From: Psychrobacter sp. bablab_jr014
GTDB lineage: Bacteria; Pseudomonadota; Gammaproteobacteria; Pseudomonadales; Moraxellaceae
Direction: 5' to 3'
Assembly (NCBI RefSeq): GCF_016464015.1
Contig: NZ_JACDXT010000029.1
Location: forward strand, 1 to 64,000
DNA: 64,000 nucleotides
Shown here: positions 57,230 through 64,000 of the stretch, piece after piece
Numbering within the stretch: position 1 is the first letter of the stretch
Layout: the number at the start of each line of letters is the position of its first letter
Notes under the pieces: generated by a model
What the model saw: only the letters and a program-made list of their open reading frames with translations
What the model was told of the DNA's origin: nothing
The model's database searches: none
Position numbers and translations under genes: made by a program

Positions 57230-57901
57230 TTGAATACGCGCCAAAATTGCCGCCTCAAACCACGGCAACTGCGCTTTGTCTGCTTCGAGTGCCGCAATCA
57301 AACTGATAGCGTGCGCGGCGGGTAGCTGCTGATAAGCCGTCGTCGGTGCAATGGTAATCGGTGCGGCAAGCTCGCTATCATCAATGCTGATAAGCGCCGC
57401 TTCTTTTTTATACAAGACATCGACACGCCCCAAAAACTGCCATTCTTTAAATGCCAGCACCACCGCTTCTTCGGCGTCTTTGGTATAAATAGGCTGCGTC
57501 TCTTTAATGGTATTGCTAAAATTTAAGCGGCAAGCAAGTTGTAGTGATTCGCTAAATACCACCAAAGTGCCACTGATTTTGACATGCCACGGCGCGACAA
57601 TCAGTGCCGTATCAATACCAAGCAATGCGGCGGCCTCAGCGGGCAGCATAGGCGTATCAAACTTTGCCAATAGTGCTGGCGTTAGCGGCAGCGTTTCTTT
57701 GAGCGCGTCACTCAAGCTATCATAGTGATACAAAAACGGCAATGGCTGCTCACGGGTCACGATATGCTGCTGAATTTTGCAATTATGAATCTGCCAAGGA
57801 ATGTTGGTATCGGTCAACACCTCAGAGAGTATTAAGCTGTTGCTATTAATCGAGGCGGGTGCGGCGTTTGGTTGAGGGGATAGCGACAAATCAGCCTCCA
57901 T
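57227..57901 (-). CDS. Conserved hypothetical protein, stop codon created by MITE
   Basis: 224 residues, soluble, no signal or membrane segment, family not recognised. Alternating strands and helices, with a central region APWHVKISGTLVVFSESLQ. The last residues are AILARIQ, and the TAG stop is composed of TA plus the first G of the family B element, so the original stop was at or very near here. No clear operon partner: ilvD lies 380 bases away beyond the element and a DUF924 gene is upstream. Confidence 0.7.
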   Translation of the reverse strand: MEADLSLSPQPNAAPASINSNSLILSEVLTDTNIPWQIHNCKIQQHIVTREQPLPFLYHYDSLSDALKETLPLTPALLAKFDTPMLPAEAAALLGIDTALIVAPWHVKISGTLVVFSESLQLACRLNFSNTIKETQPIYTKDAEEAVVLAFKEWQFLGRVDVLYKKEAALISIDDSELAAPITIAPTTAYQQLPAAHAISLIAALEADKAQLPWFEAAILARIQ

Positions 57902-58064
57902 AGCAGTGGTGTGCGGTGATGCAATAAAAAACAGATGGGTTTAAAGTGTGACTATAAACCACCAAAGGGGCATCAATATAGCATTGAATGCCCCAAAGCG
58001 GCTAATCATTTCAAATAGAGCTTAACGTGTAAACGACAATGACTGTCGGCTCATGAGTGTCATT

Positions 58065-58688
58065 TTAAAAGGACGAATCGGGCTGTTTTAAGAAAGCTGC
58101 TTCCGCCTCGGTAGACTGGCGTCCGAGCGCTTCATTGCGATGCGGATAACGCCCAAATTCATCAATAATCGCCTTATGCTGCTTGGCAAAATCGAGCACC
58201 ACCTCATCATTTAAAGATGTAAAGTAATGAAAATAATGAGCATGAATATAAGCCGACTCAGAATGCATAATTGGCATGATTAAAAACTGCTGCCACTCGG
58301 TTGGCAGCATCTCATAACCTGCTTGGGGTAGTGCCTCTTGTGTCAATACCAGCGCCATAGGGTCATGAGCAAAAGCCTTACCATCATTGCGGCACAAATT
58401 GCGCGAAAACTGGTCAATGACAATAATCTCTGCCAAGCGTCCTGCTAGATTTGCCAGCGCGTTGTGCTCGCAGTGTCTGCGCCAATGGGCACATTCACCT
58501 TGGCAAGCGGCGCGCCACAATGCGCTAAAATTGTCTGCAATTTTTTGGTCAAAGTCATCATTTTTGGCAAACCAGTAGTCATGATGTGCGGGATCAAACC
58601 AAAACTTGAGTACAGCGCGGGCGTCAGGGTGCGCTTCTTGCACTTCAATATTGTCCAAAAAAAGCGCATATTCAGGTAAAGGGGTCAT
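58065..58688 (-). CDS. DUF924 family protein
   Basis: 207 residues. The DUF924 pattern is clear: VLKFWFDPAHHDYWFAKND, GRLAEIIVIDQFSRNLCRND, FLIMPIMHSES and HKAIIDEFGRYPHRNEALGR (the conserved RYPHRN). The all-helical fold resembles TPR-like proteins; the biochemical function is not established. Soluble. Upstream 190 bases contain no gene. Confidence 0.9.
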   Translation of the reverse strand: MTPLPEYALFLDNIEVQEAHPDARAVLKFWFDPAHHDYWFAKNDDFDQKIADNFSALWRAACQGECAHWRRHCEHNALANLAGRLAEIIVIDQFSRNLCRNDGKAFAHDPMALVLTQEALPQAGYEMLPTEWQQFLIMPIMHSESAYIHAHYFHYFTSLNDEVVLDFAKQHKAIIDEFGRYPHRNEALGRQSTEAEAAFLKQPDSSF

Positions 58689-58890
58689 CTTGGTTGTCCT
58701 TAGTTTTATATTCTTAATATTGTGTTTTTATTTAGCCTTTTTTATTTAATGATGCCTAGAATAAGGGCGCACCCTATTCTAATTACCATAGGTTTGTACT
58801 ACTATAGCCAAAATCTTGAAACCTGTCATAACGCTGTGCTGCGACTTGGCTACCGCTTTGTGATAATGATGTAACCTGATGGAAGAGATT

Positions 58891-60078
58891 ATGACGACTG
58901 ACCACACCAAGACGCCACTATCCGTGCCTACGCCGTATTATTTGCTCGATGAAAGTGCCATCGTAGCCAATTTGCAAATCATTCATCGTCTGTGTGAGCA
59001 GTCAGGCGCCAAGGCATTGCTCGCGCTAAAATGCTTTGCCACATGGGGCGTGTTTGACGCGATGGCCCCTTATATGCACGGCACGACGTCATCTTCATTA
59101 AACGAAGTGCGCTTGGGTCGCGAGATGTTTGGCAAACACGAGGGCAAAGAAACGCACGCCTACAGCGTTGCTTACAGTCAAGATGAGATTGCTGAGGTGT
59201 TGAGCTATTCAGATAAAATTATCTTTAACTCCATCTCGCAATTAAATGCTTTTAAAGCCGAAGCAAAGGCGCAAAACATTCCTGTCGGTTTGCGTTTAAA
59301 CCCTAAGACCAGTAATTCGTCTTTTATCATCGCCGACCCAGCGCGCCCGTTTAGCCGTTTAGGCGAACATGACAAAGTGCGTATCGAAGCGGTACTGCAT
59401 GACATTACGGGCGTAATGATTCACAACAACTGCGAAAACGACGACTTTGATGCCTTTAGTGCCAGTCTTACCGATATCGAAGACCGCTTTGGTGATATTT
59501 TAGCGCAGCTTGAGTGGGTGAGCTTGGGTGGTGGCATTCACTTTATCGCTCCTGATTATCCTGTCGATAAACTTGCCGAGCGCCTAAAAACCTTTAGCGA
59601 AACCTATGGCGTACAAGTGTATCTTGAGCCAGGCGAGGCAAGCATTCATGGGGCGGGCACGTTGGTCACGACCGTCCTTGACACTATGCATAATGACAAG
59701 CCATTAGCTGTCGTGGACGCCTCTATTGAAGCACACATGCTCGATTTGTTGATTTACCGCGAAGCTGCCCCCATTGACGCTATCAATGACGAGGGTTTGC
59801 GCGTGCCACCTGTAACAGCGGACGCTGCAAATAGCGAATCGACCATCATTTATGGGCGCTCGTGCTTGGCGGGAGATATTTTTGGCGAGTATGCACTGCC
59901 AGCTGCCCTAAATATTGGCGATACCATTGCCTTTGGAAATGCCGCAGGGTATACCATGGTTAAGAAAAACTGGTTCAATGGGGTCAACATGCCCGCTATC
60001 GTCATCCGCCGTTTGGATGGCAGTATAGACGTGCAACGCCAGTTCAATTATGACGATTATAAAGCCAGCTTGTCTTAA
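58891..60078 (+). CDS. nspC: Carboxynorspermidine/carboxyspermidine decarboxylase
   Basis: PLP-dependent alanine-racemase-fold decarboxylase, about 395 residues. The PLP lysine is in LLALKCFATWGVFDAM; TPYYLLDESAI at the start, NPKTSNSSFI, HNNCENDDFDAF, LGGGIHF and the second-subunit Cys in GRSCLAGDIFGEYALP are typical of NspC. It releases CO2 from carboxyspermidine or carboxynorspermidine in the alternative polyamine pathway. ATG 58891 has GGAAGAG upstream; an ATG four codons earlier is possible. The partner dehydrogenase gene follows after 268 bases. Confidence 0.94.
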   Translation: MTTDHTKTPLSVPTPYYLLDESAIVANLQIIHRLCEQSGAKALLALKCFATWGVFDAMAPYMHGTTSSSLNEVRLGREMFGKHEGKETHAYSVAYSQDEIAEVLSYSDKIIFNSISQLNAFKAEAKAQNIPVGLRLNPKTSNSSFIIADPARPFSRLGEHDKVRIEAVLHDITGVMIHNNCENDDFDAFSASLTDIEDRFGDILAQLEWVSLGGGIHFIAPDYPVDKLAERLKTFSETYGVQVYLEPGEASIHGAGTLVTTVLDTMHNDKPLAVVDASIEAHMLDLLIYREAAPIDAINDEGLRVPPVTADAANSESTIIYGRSCLAGDIFGEYALPAALNIGDTIAFGNAAGYTMVKKNWFNGVNMPAIVIRRLDGSIDVQRQFNYDDYKASLS

Positions 60079-60190
60079 TGAGTAAACGCTTGTTTACACT
60101 GGGTTTTGACGCTGTTTTAGAAGGACAAAAAAAGCAGTCGCGATACGTTTAAGATGTGCGAATTGTTGTCGAAATACCGCAAAAACTTGT

Positions 60191-60338
60191 TATAATCGCC
60201 ACGGGCAGCGATGGGGTCATTACTGCCTGACGGGTGCGTGGGTTTTCCTTGGTCTTCCTTTTTAATTCACGCATATCATTCACTCGCTACTGTTTTGAAC
60301 CGCCGTTCGCTAAGGCACTAACAGCAGCACAAAGGAGG
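60191..60338 (+). promoter_or_regulatory. Promoter and structured leader of carboxynorspermidine dehydrogenase gene
   Basis: An extended -10 (TGTTATAAT, with TATAAT at 60191-60196) predicts a start near 60203 and a leader of about 140 bases. Two nested stems are possible: CCACG (60199-60203) with CGTGG (60237-60241), and GGCAG (60204-60208) with CTGCC (60223-60227). The outer stem would form fully only in read-through transcripts from nspC. A strong AAAGGAGG (60331-60338) precedes the TTG start. Confidence 0.45.
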
Positions 60339-60346
60339 ATTTCTCA

Positions 60347-61609
60347 TTGAATAAAGCTCAAAGCAAAAAAGACGTCTTGATTATCGGTGCAGGCGGTGTG
60401 GCACAAGTAGTCGCCCATAAGTGTGCGATGAACAATGACGTGCTGGGCAACCTACATATTGCCTCGCGTACCAAAGATAAGTGCGACGCCATTGCCAAAA
60501 GTGTGGCAGAAAAAGGCAGCTTTAAAGTGCCTGCCAGCTTACAAACGCATCAGCTGGATGCACTCGATACCCAAGCCGTTATTGATTTGATTGAGTCTAC
60601 GGGCGTGAACATCGTCATTAATGTCGGCTCAGCTTTCGTGAACATGAGCGTACTTGAAGCCTGTATCGAAACGGGCGCGGCATATATTGATACGGCCATT
60701 CACGAAGACCCACGCAAAATCTGTGAGACGCCGCCTTGGTATGGCAACTACGAGTGGAAACGTAAAGCGCGCTGCGCTGCTCATAACGTTACGGCAATTT
60801 TGGGTGCAGGCTTTGACCCAGGTGTGGTCAATGCGTATGCTAAGATTGGCTATGACATGATGGACAAAGGCTCTGTGACCGACATCGATATCATTGACAT
60901 CAATGCGGGCAGCCACGGCAAATATTTTGCCACCAACTTTGACCCTGAGATTAACTTTCGCGAGTTCACAGGCACGGTCTACTCTTGGCAAGACAGCCAG
61001 TGGCAGTCGAATAAGATGTTCGAAGTCAAGCGTACCGATGACTTGCCTGTCGTTGGTGTACAAAACAGCTATCTGAGCGGGCACGATGAGATTCATTCAC
61101 TATCAGCGAACCTTGATGTGCCAAACATCCGCTTTTGGATGGGCTTTGGTGAGCATTACATGAATGTCTTTACCGTCTTGCAAAATTTGGGTCTGCTGTC
61201 AGAGCAGCCCGTTAAGACGGCAGAAGGTCAAGAAGTTGTACCACTAAAAGTGGTTAAAGCTGTTCTACCAGACCCAAGCTCGCTTGCGCCAAACTACACA
61301 GGTAAAACTTGTATTGGTGATAAAGTAAAAGGCAAGCAAAACGGCGAAGACGCGGAAGTATTCGTTTATAACGTATCTGACCATAAAGAGGCGTACAATG
61401 AAGTCGGCAGCCAAGGTATCTCATATACTGCTGGTGTGCCGCCTGTCGCTGCGGCGATGCTGGTTGCGACTGGCGAATGGGACGCAGGCAAGATGGTCAA
61501 CGTCGAAGAGCTTGACCCACGTCCGTTCATTAACCTATTAAACAAAATCGGTCTACCAACCCGTATTAAAGATGCCAATGGCGACCGTGAATTGTCATTT
61601 GATATTTAA
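60347..61609 (+). CDS. Carboxynorspermidine dehydrogenase (saccharopine dehydrogenase family)
   Basis: NADPH-dependent reductive condensation of aspartate semialdehyde with diaminopropane or putrescine, the step before NspC. 420 residues. N-terminal Rossmann motif VLIIGAGGVAQVVAHKCA, TGAAYIDTAIHEDP, ILGAGFDPGVVNAYAK and DINAGSHGKYFATNFDPEIN are typical of the family. It starts at TTG, which is the only start with good spacing to AAAGGAGG (8 bases); no ATG is available nearby in frame. It ends with a bidirectional terminator downstream. Confidence 0.94.
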   Translation: MNKAQSKKDVLIIGAGGVAQVVAHKCAMNNDVLGNLHIASRTKDKCDAIAKSVAEKGSFKVPASLQTHQLDALDTQAVIDLIESTGVNIVINVGSAFVNMSVLEACIETGAAYIDTAIHEDPRKICETPPWYGNYEWKRKARCAAHNVTAILGAGFDPGVVNAYAKIGYDMMDKGSVTDIDIIDINAGSHGKYFATNFDPEINFREFTGTVYSWQDSQWQSNKMFEVKRTDDLPVVGVQNSYLSGHDEIHSLSANLDVPNIRFWMGFGEHYMNVFTVLQNLGLLSEQPVKTAEGQEVVPLKVVKAVLPDPSSLAPNYTGKTCIGDKVKGKQNGEDAEVFVYNVSDHKEAYNEVGSQGISYTAGVPPVAAAMLVATGEWDAGKMVNVEELDPRPFINLLNKIGLPTRIKDANGDRELSFDI

Positions 61610-61663
61610 GTGCTTTAGTCTTGGTAGGTTGATTTAAATATCTATTCATTGACTTAGTTTTTC

Positions 61664-61700
61664 AAAAAAAAGCCCATCTGTATAGCAGATGGGCTTTTTG
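61664..61700. terminator. Bidirectional terminator
   Basis: AAAAAGCCCATCTG / CAGATGGGCTTTTT, a 14-pair stem with a 5-base loop, between converging genes. Confidence 0.93.
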
Positions 61701-61726
61701 TATTGGAGTATTTTTCTGCTACTTTA

Positions 61727-62581
61727 TTATGTAGGCACATCCGACCAACGTACCAACTTGACATGATATTTAGCTAACATCTCGCCAAATGCAGCATTGG
61801 TTAGCCATTGATACTCGACCTCACGCGCTGCTTTAATCTCATCCTGCCAGTTGTCTTGCGCGACGGCAGGGTGACACATAATCAGCGTCATGGGCGTATT
61901 ATTATCATTTGAGCCACCTTTAGTCATCACAGGCGCACGCGCAAGCCACGTGTCCCACAATGTCGCCAGCTGCGTGATATCCGCATCAAAACCATAGACC
62001 CCGCCAAAGCGGTCGTTGGTCTTAATTCCTTGAGCTTGACACGCCGCGTGCCACGCCTGCCCACCGAGTAAATAGATAATCCAAGACTTGAAGTCGGGTA
62101 GCAGCGGTGTACTGGTACGTGCCGCAATGTCAATACGTGCGCCGTCTTGATAGCGCTTTTGCAGAGCGCCAAGCAGACTGTGCCGCACGATAGGTAGCTG
62201 ATGAATATGCTGATGTCCATCAATAAAGATAGGCGCGTGCCCAAAGCGCGTCTCAAAGGCATCGAGCTGCGCATGAATCAGCGTGTCTAGCTCAGTGCGT
62301 TTAAACTTGCGTAAATAGCTGTTTAATAGCACAGTTTTTAGCGGTGCGCGCAAGTGAGAATCAATAATACCCGTCATGTCCAAATGCAGACCGATATCAA
62401 TATTCTGGCGCTGCAATTCGGCAATATCGGCTTGCTTGATTGAGCCGCCCACCATATAGCTGGTGGCGCTAATGCGCTGCTGGCTGGCAAGTTCAATCAC
62501 CGCCGCATTGACCGCCGAAGACAATCCAAGGTCATCGACATTGATCATCACAGCGCGCATGGTGTCGTTATGTATCGTCAT
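61727..62581 (-). CDS. YdjC/ChbG (HpnK)-type carbohydrate deacetylase
   Basis: 284 residues. N-terminal VMINVDDLGLSSAVNAAVIE (metal-binding Asp-Asp), IGLHLDMTG (His ligand), FIDGHQHIHQLPIV (His pair) and a C-terminal MTLIMCHPAVAQ match the ChbG/HpnK family, which removes acetyl groups from sugar conjugates. Its start overlaps the stop of the GtrA gene by 4 bases. Grouped with GtrA and GT2 genes, it probably modifies a lipid-linked sugar, as in hopanoid or LPS/O-antigen decoration. Confidence 0.9.
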   Translation of the reverse strand: MTIHNDTMRAVMINVDDLGLSSAVNAAVIELASQQRISATSYMVGGSIKQADIAELQRQNIDIGLHLDMTGIIDSHLRAPLKTVLLNSYLRKFKRTELDTLIHAQLDAFETRFGHAPIFIDGHQHIHQLPIVRHSLLGALQKRYQDGARIDIAARTSTPLLPDFKSWIIYLLGGQAWHAACQAQGIKTNDRFGGVYGFDADITQLATLWDTWLARAPVMTKGGSNDNNTPMTLIMCHPAVAQDNWQDEIKAAREVEYQWLTNAAFGEMLAKYHVKLVRWSDVPT

Positions 62582-62991
62582 GATTTAAATGCCCACAGTT
62601 TGCCCAGTGTAAAGCTCATTAGCGTCACCAAAGCGGTGACAATAAACCACACCAAAAGATAATAGCGCTCGCCCAGTACATGTAATCCCAGCACGAATAA
62701 ACCTTGATTAAGGGCAAAGCCTGCGACCGAACTGGCAAACCATTTTAGCAAAGACGCGAGCAAGGTGTTCTTTGATGACGTTTGTGCATGTTGTAGGCGA
62801 AAGGTCACATAAAAATGACCCAAAAAACTGACCACGAATGCCACCAAAAACGCCCAGACGTTCGCCCATGCAGGGGTAATGGCAAAGTGACTGACGAGCA
62901 GCCACAGCATAATAAAGTGGGTCAGTGCCGCTGCGCCGCCAACGATAACGAAAAATAGTGCTTGTGACGAGGCAGAATGGGAGGATGTCAT
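62578..62991 (-). CDS. GtrA-family membrane protein
   Basis: 137 residues with four membrane helices (about 8-30, 37-57, 73-93, 105-127). FVIVGGAAALTHFIMLWLLV and VWAFLVAFVVSFLGHFYVTF (the conserved N/S-F-x-x-x-x-W/F-type second helix) are typical of GtrA, which is thought to flip polyprenyl-phosphate-linked sugars. It overlaps the downstream deacetylase gene and follows the GT2 gene with a 20-base gap. Confidence 0.9.
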   Translation of the reverse strand: MTSSHSASSQALFFVIVGGAAALTHFIMLWLLVSHFAITPAWANVWAFLVAFVVSFLGHFYVTFRLQHAQTSSKNTLLASLLKWFASSVAGFALNQGLFVLGLHVLGERYYLLVWFIVTALVTLMSFTLGKLWAFKS

Positions 62992-63011
62992 ACAGTGCAG
63001 TGCCTTAACGC

Positions 63012-64000
63012 TTATACAAGTTCGCGCTCAGGCGACGGGACGGTTGTGCTCGTGGTAGGATAATCATCGCTATCAACCGTCTTATCCACCAAATACATGG
63101 GGCGCTGCTTAACCTCTTCATACAAGCGCCCGACATACTCGCCAATCACGCCAAGACACACCAGCTGAATCCCTGTCGAAAACATAATACCTGCCGCAAC
63201 CGTCGCCCAGCCCGCTACATTATTACCAAACAGTAGCGTCTCAAAAACGATGTATAAGCCGTATAAAAAGGACAGTGCCGAGACCACAAAGCCAATGCGC
63301 GAAATCAGACGCAGCGGCTTTTGTGAAAACGACGTGATACCAACGAGTGCCAGCTCAAACAAGCTGCCGTAATTAAACTTACTCTCGCCTGTGCCACGTG
63401 ATGGCGCAGTAAATGACAGATAGACGGTATTAAAGCCGACCCATGCATACAGCCCTTTCATAAAGCGTTGACGCTCGGGCAGGGCGCACAAGGCATCGAC
63501 CACCTTGCGGTTCATTACCCGAAAGTCGCCTGCATTGGGGCGTATTTCATAACGCTGACTGTCTTGGATAAATAAATAAAAGCTGCGTTTTAAGGTTTTT
63601 GCCAGTTGGCTTTCACTCGGGCGATTGGCTTGGATTGCCGCCACCATATCCACATCGGTTTGCTGCACCATGGTGAGCATTTGCGCTAAGACGTCTATGG
63701 GATGCTGTCCATCTGCGTCTAACATCGCCACCAGCTCGCCACGTGCGTGCATGAGTCCCGCACTGAGCGCGGGCTCTTTACCAAAATTACGCGACAAATG
63801 AATCAAGCGAATGTGTGTGTTGCTGGCACGTGTGGGCATCAATGCCGTGACCACCTCGCCCAGCGCATCGCGGCTACCATCATCGACAATGATAATCTCG
63901 CACTCACGCTGCGCCTCTCTAAACGTACCTACAAAGCTCAGCACTTCAGGCAAAAACGCCTGTAGCGCGTCGGCATCATTATATGCAGGCATGATTATGG
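63012..64000 (-). CDS. Family 2 glycosyltransferase (GtrB/DPM-like), 5' end outside window
   Basis: Transfers a sugar to polyprenyl phosphate at the inner membrane. N-terminal GT-A domain: MPAYNDADALQAFL, EIIIVDDGSRD, LSRNFGKEPALSAGLMHA, MLDADGQHPIDVL (DxD-like) and MNRKVVDALCALPERQRFMKGLY. Two C-terminal membrane helices (about 232-255 and 265-290). An ATG at 63992 is in frame, but the codons before it read Ile-Ile, matching the IIMPAYN strand of the family, so the true start lies beyond 64000. Confidence 0.92.
   Translation of the reverse strand, partial: IIMPAYNDADALQAFLPEVLSFVGTFREAQRECEIIIVDDGSRDALGEVVTALMPTRASNTHIRLIHLSRNFGKEPALSAGLMHARGELVAMLDADGQHPIDVLAQMLTMVQQTDVDMVAAIQANRPSESQLAKTLKRSFYLFIQDSQRYEIRPNAGDFRVMNRKVVDALCALPERQRFMKGLYAWVGFNTVYLSFTAPSRGTGESKFNYGSLFELALVGITSFSQKPLRLISRIGFVVSALSFLYGLYIVFETLLFGNNVAGWATVAAGIMFSTGIQLVCLGVIGEYVGRLYEEVKQRPMYLVDKTVDSDDYPTTSTTVPSPERELV

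Noticed and set aside
60629..61096. 155-codon antisense open frame in the dehydrogenase gene
   Set aside because: Fully inside a well-recognised gene on the other strand; no independent support.

Overview
The window looks like a chromosomal stretch of a Moraxellaceae gammaproteobacterium, most probably Psychrobacter. This rests on the mid-40s GC feel, the holB-pilZ and rsmG-parA-parB gene orders, the msbA-lpxK-kdsB block and the style of the aceE, aceF, ompW and ilvD proteins. I recognised these by eye, without a database search. No rRNA, tRNA, CRISPR array, prophage or intact transposase is visible.

Layout. 1-6435 (minus): a tripartite efflux operon (TolC-type channel, YihY/BrkB membrane protein, HlyD-type adaptor, two ABC-2 permeases), with the last permease ending inside nested miniature transposable elements. 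6648-11179 (plus): glycerol kinase, a glycine-zipper protein, an EEP-fold nuclease/phosphatase and a TetR regulator. 11434-23572 (minus): about 12 kb of exported proteins built from DUF11/SdrD-like beta-sandwich repeats, including a 1754-residue protein with a probable C-terminal outer-membrane barrel. This is the least understood and most interesting locus. 24177-28705 (plus): aceE-aceF of pyruvate dehydrogenase. 28915-36156: OmpW, a small zinc-ribbon membrane protein, a voltage-gated-type K+ channel, a TerD-like protein, a WYL regulator and a Lon-like protease. 36378-44878 (plus): rsmG, parA, parB, msbA, lpxK, kdsB, holB, pilZ, a conserved core block for chromosome segregation, lipid A/KDO supply, replication and type IV pili. 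45125-51372: PPK2, then a divergent thiolase / long FabG / MaoC hydratase set resembling mycobacterial fadA2-fabG4-htdX. 51450-58688: a PTP-like phosphatase, a serine hydrolase, a CPA1 antiporter, ilvD, an unknown protein and a DUF924 protein. 58891-61609 (plus): carboxynorspermidine decarboxylase and dehydrogenase. 61727-64000 (minus): a YdjC/ChbG-type deacetylase, a GtrA flippase-like protein and a GT2 glycosyltransferase cut by the window edge.

Small TA-flanked inverted-repeat elements (MITE-like) are scattered through the window. Three families share a GGGYGTGT terminus, and a fourth is distinct. Three protein genes end with a TAG stop codon created by the junction of such an element.

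How the genes fit together: most are housekeeping genes (carbon entry through GlpK and pyruvate dehydrogenase, branched-chain amino acids, polyamines, envelope lipids). The accessory character lies in the DUF11 surface locus, the efflux operon and the MITEs.
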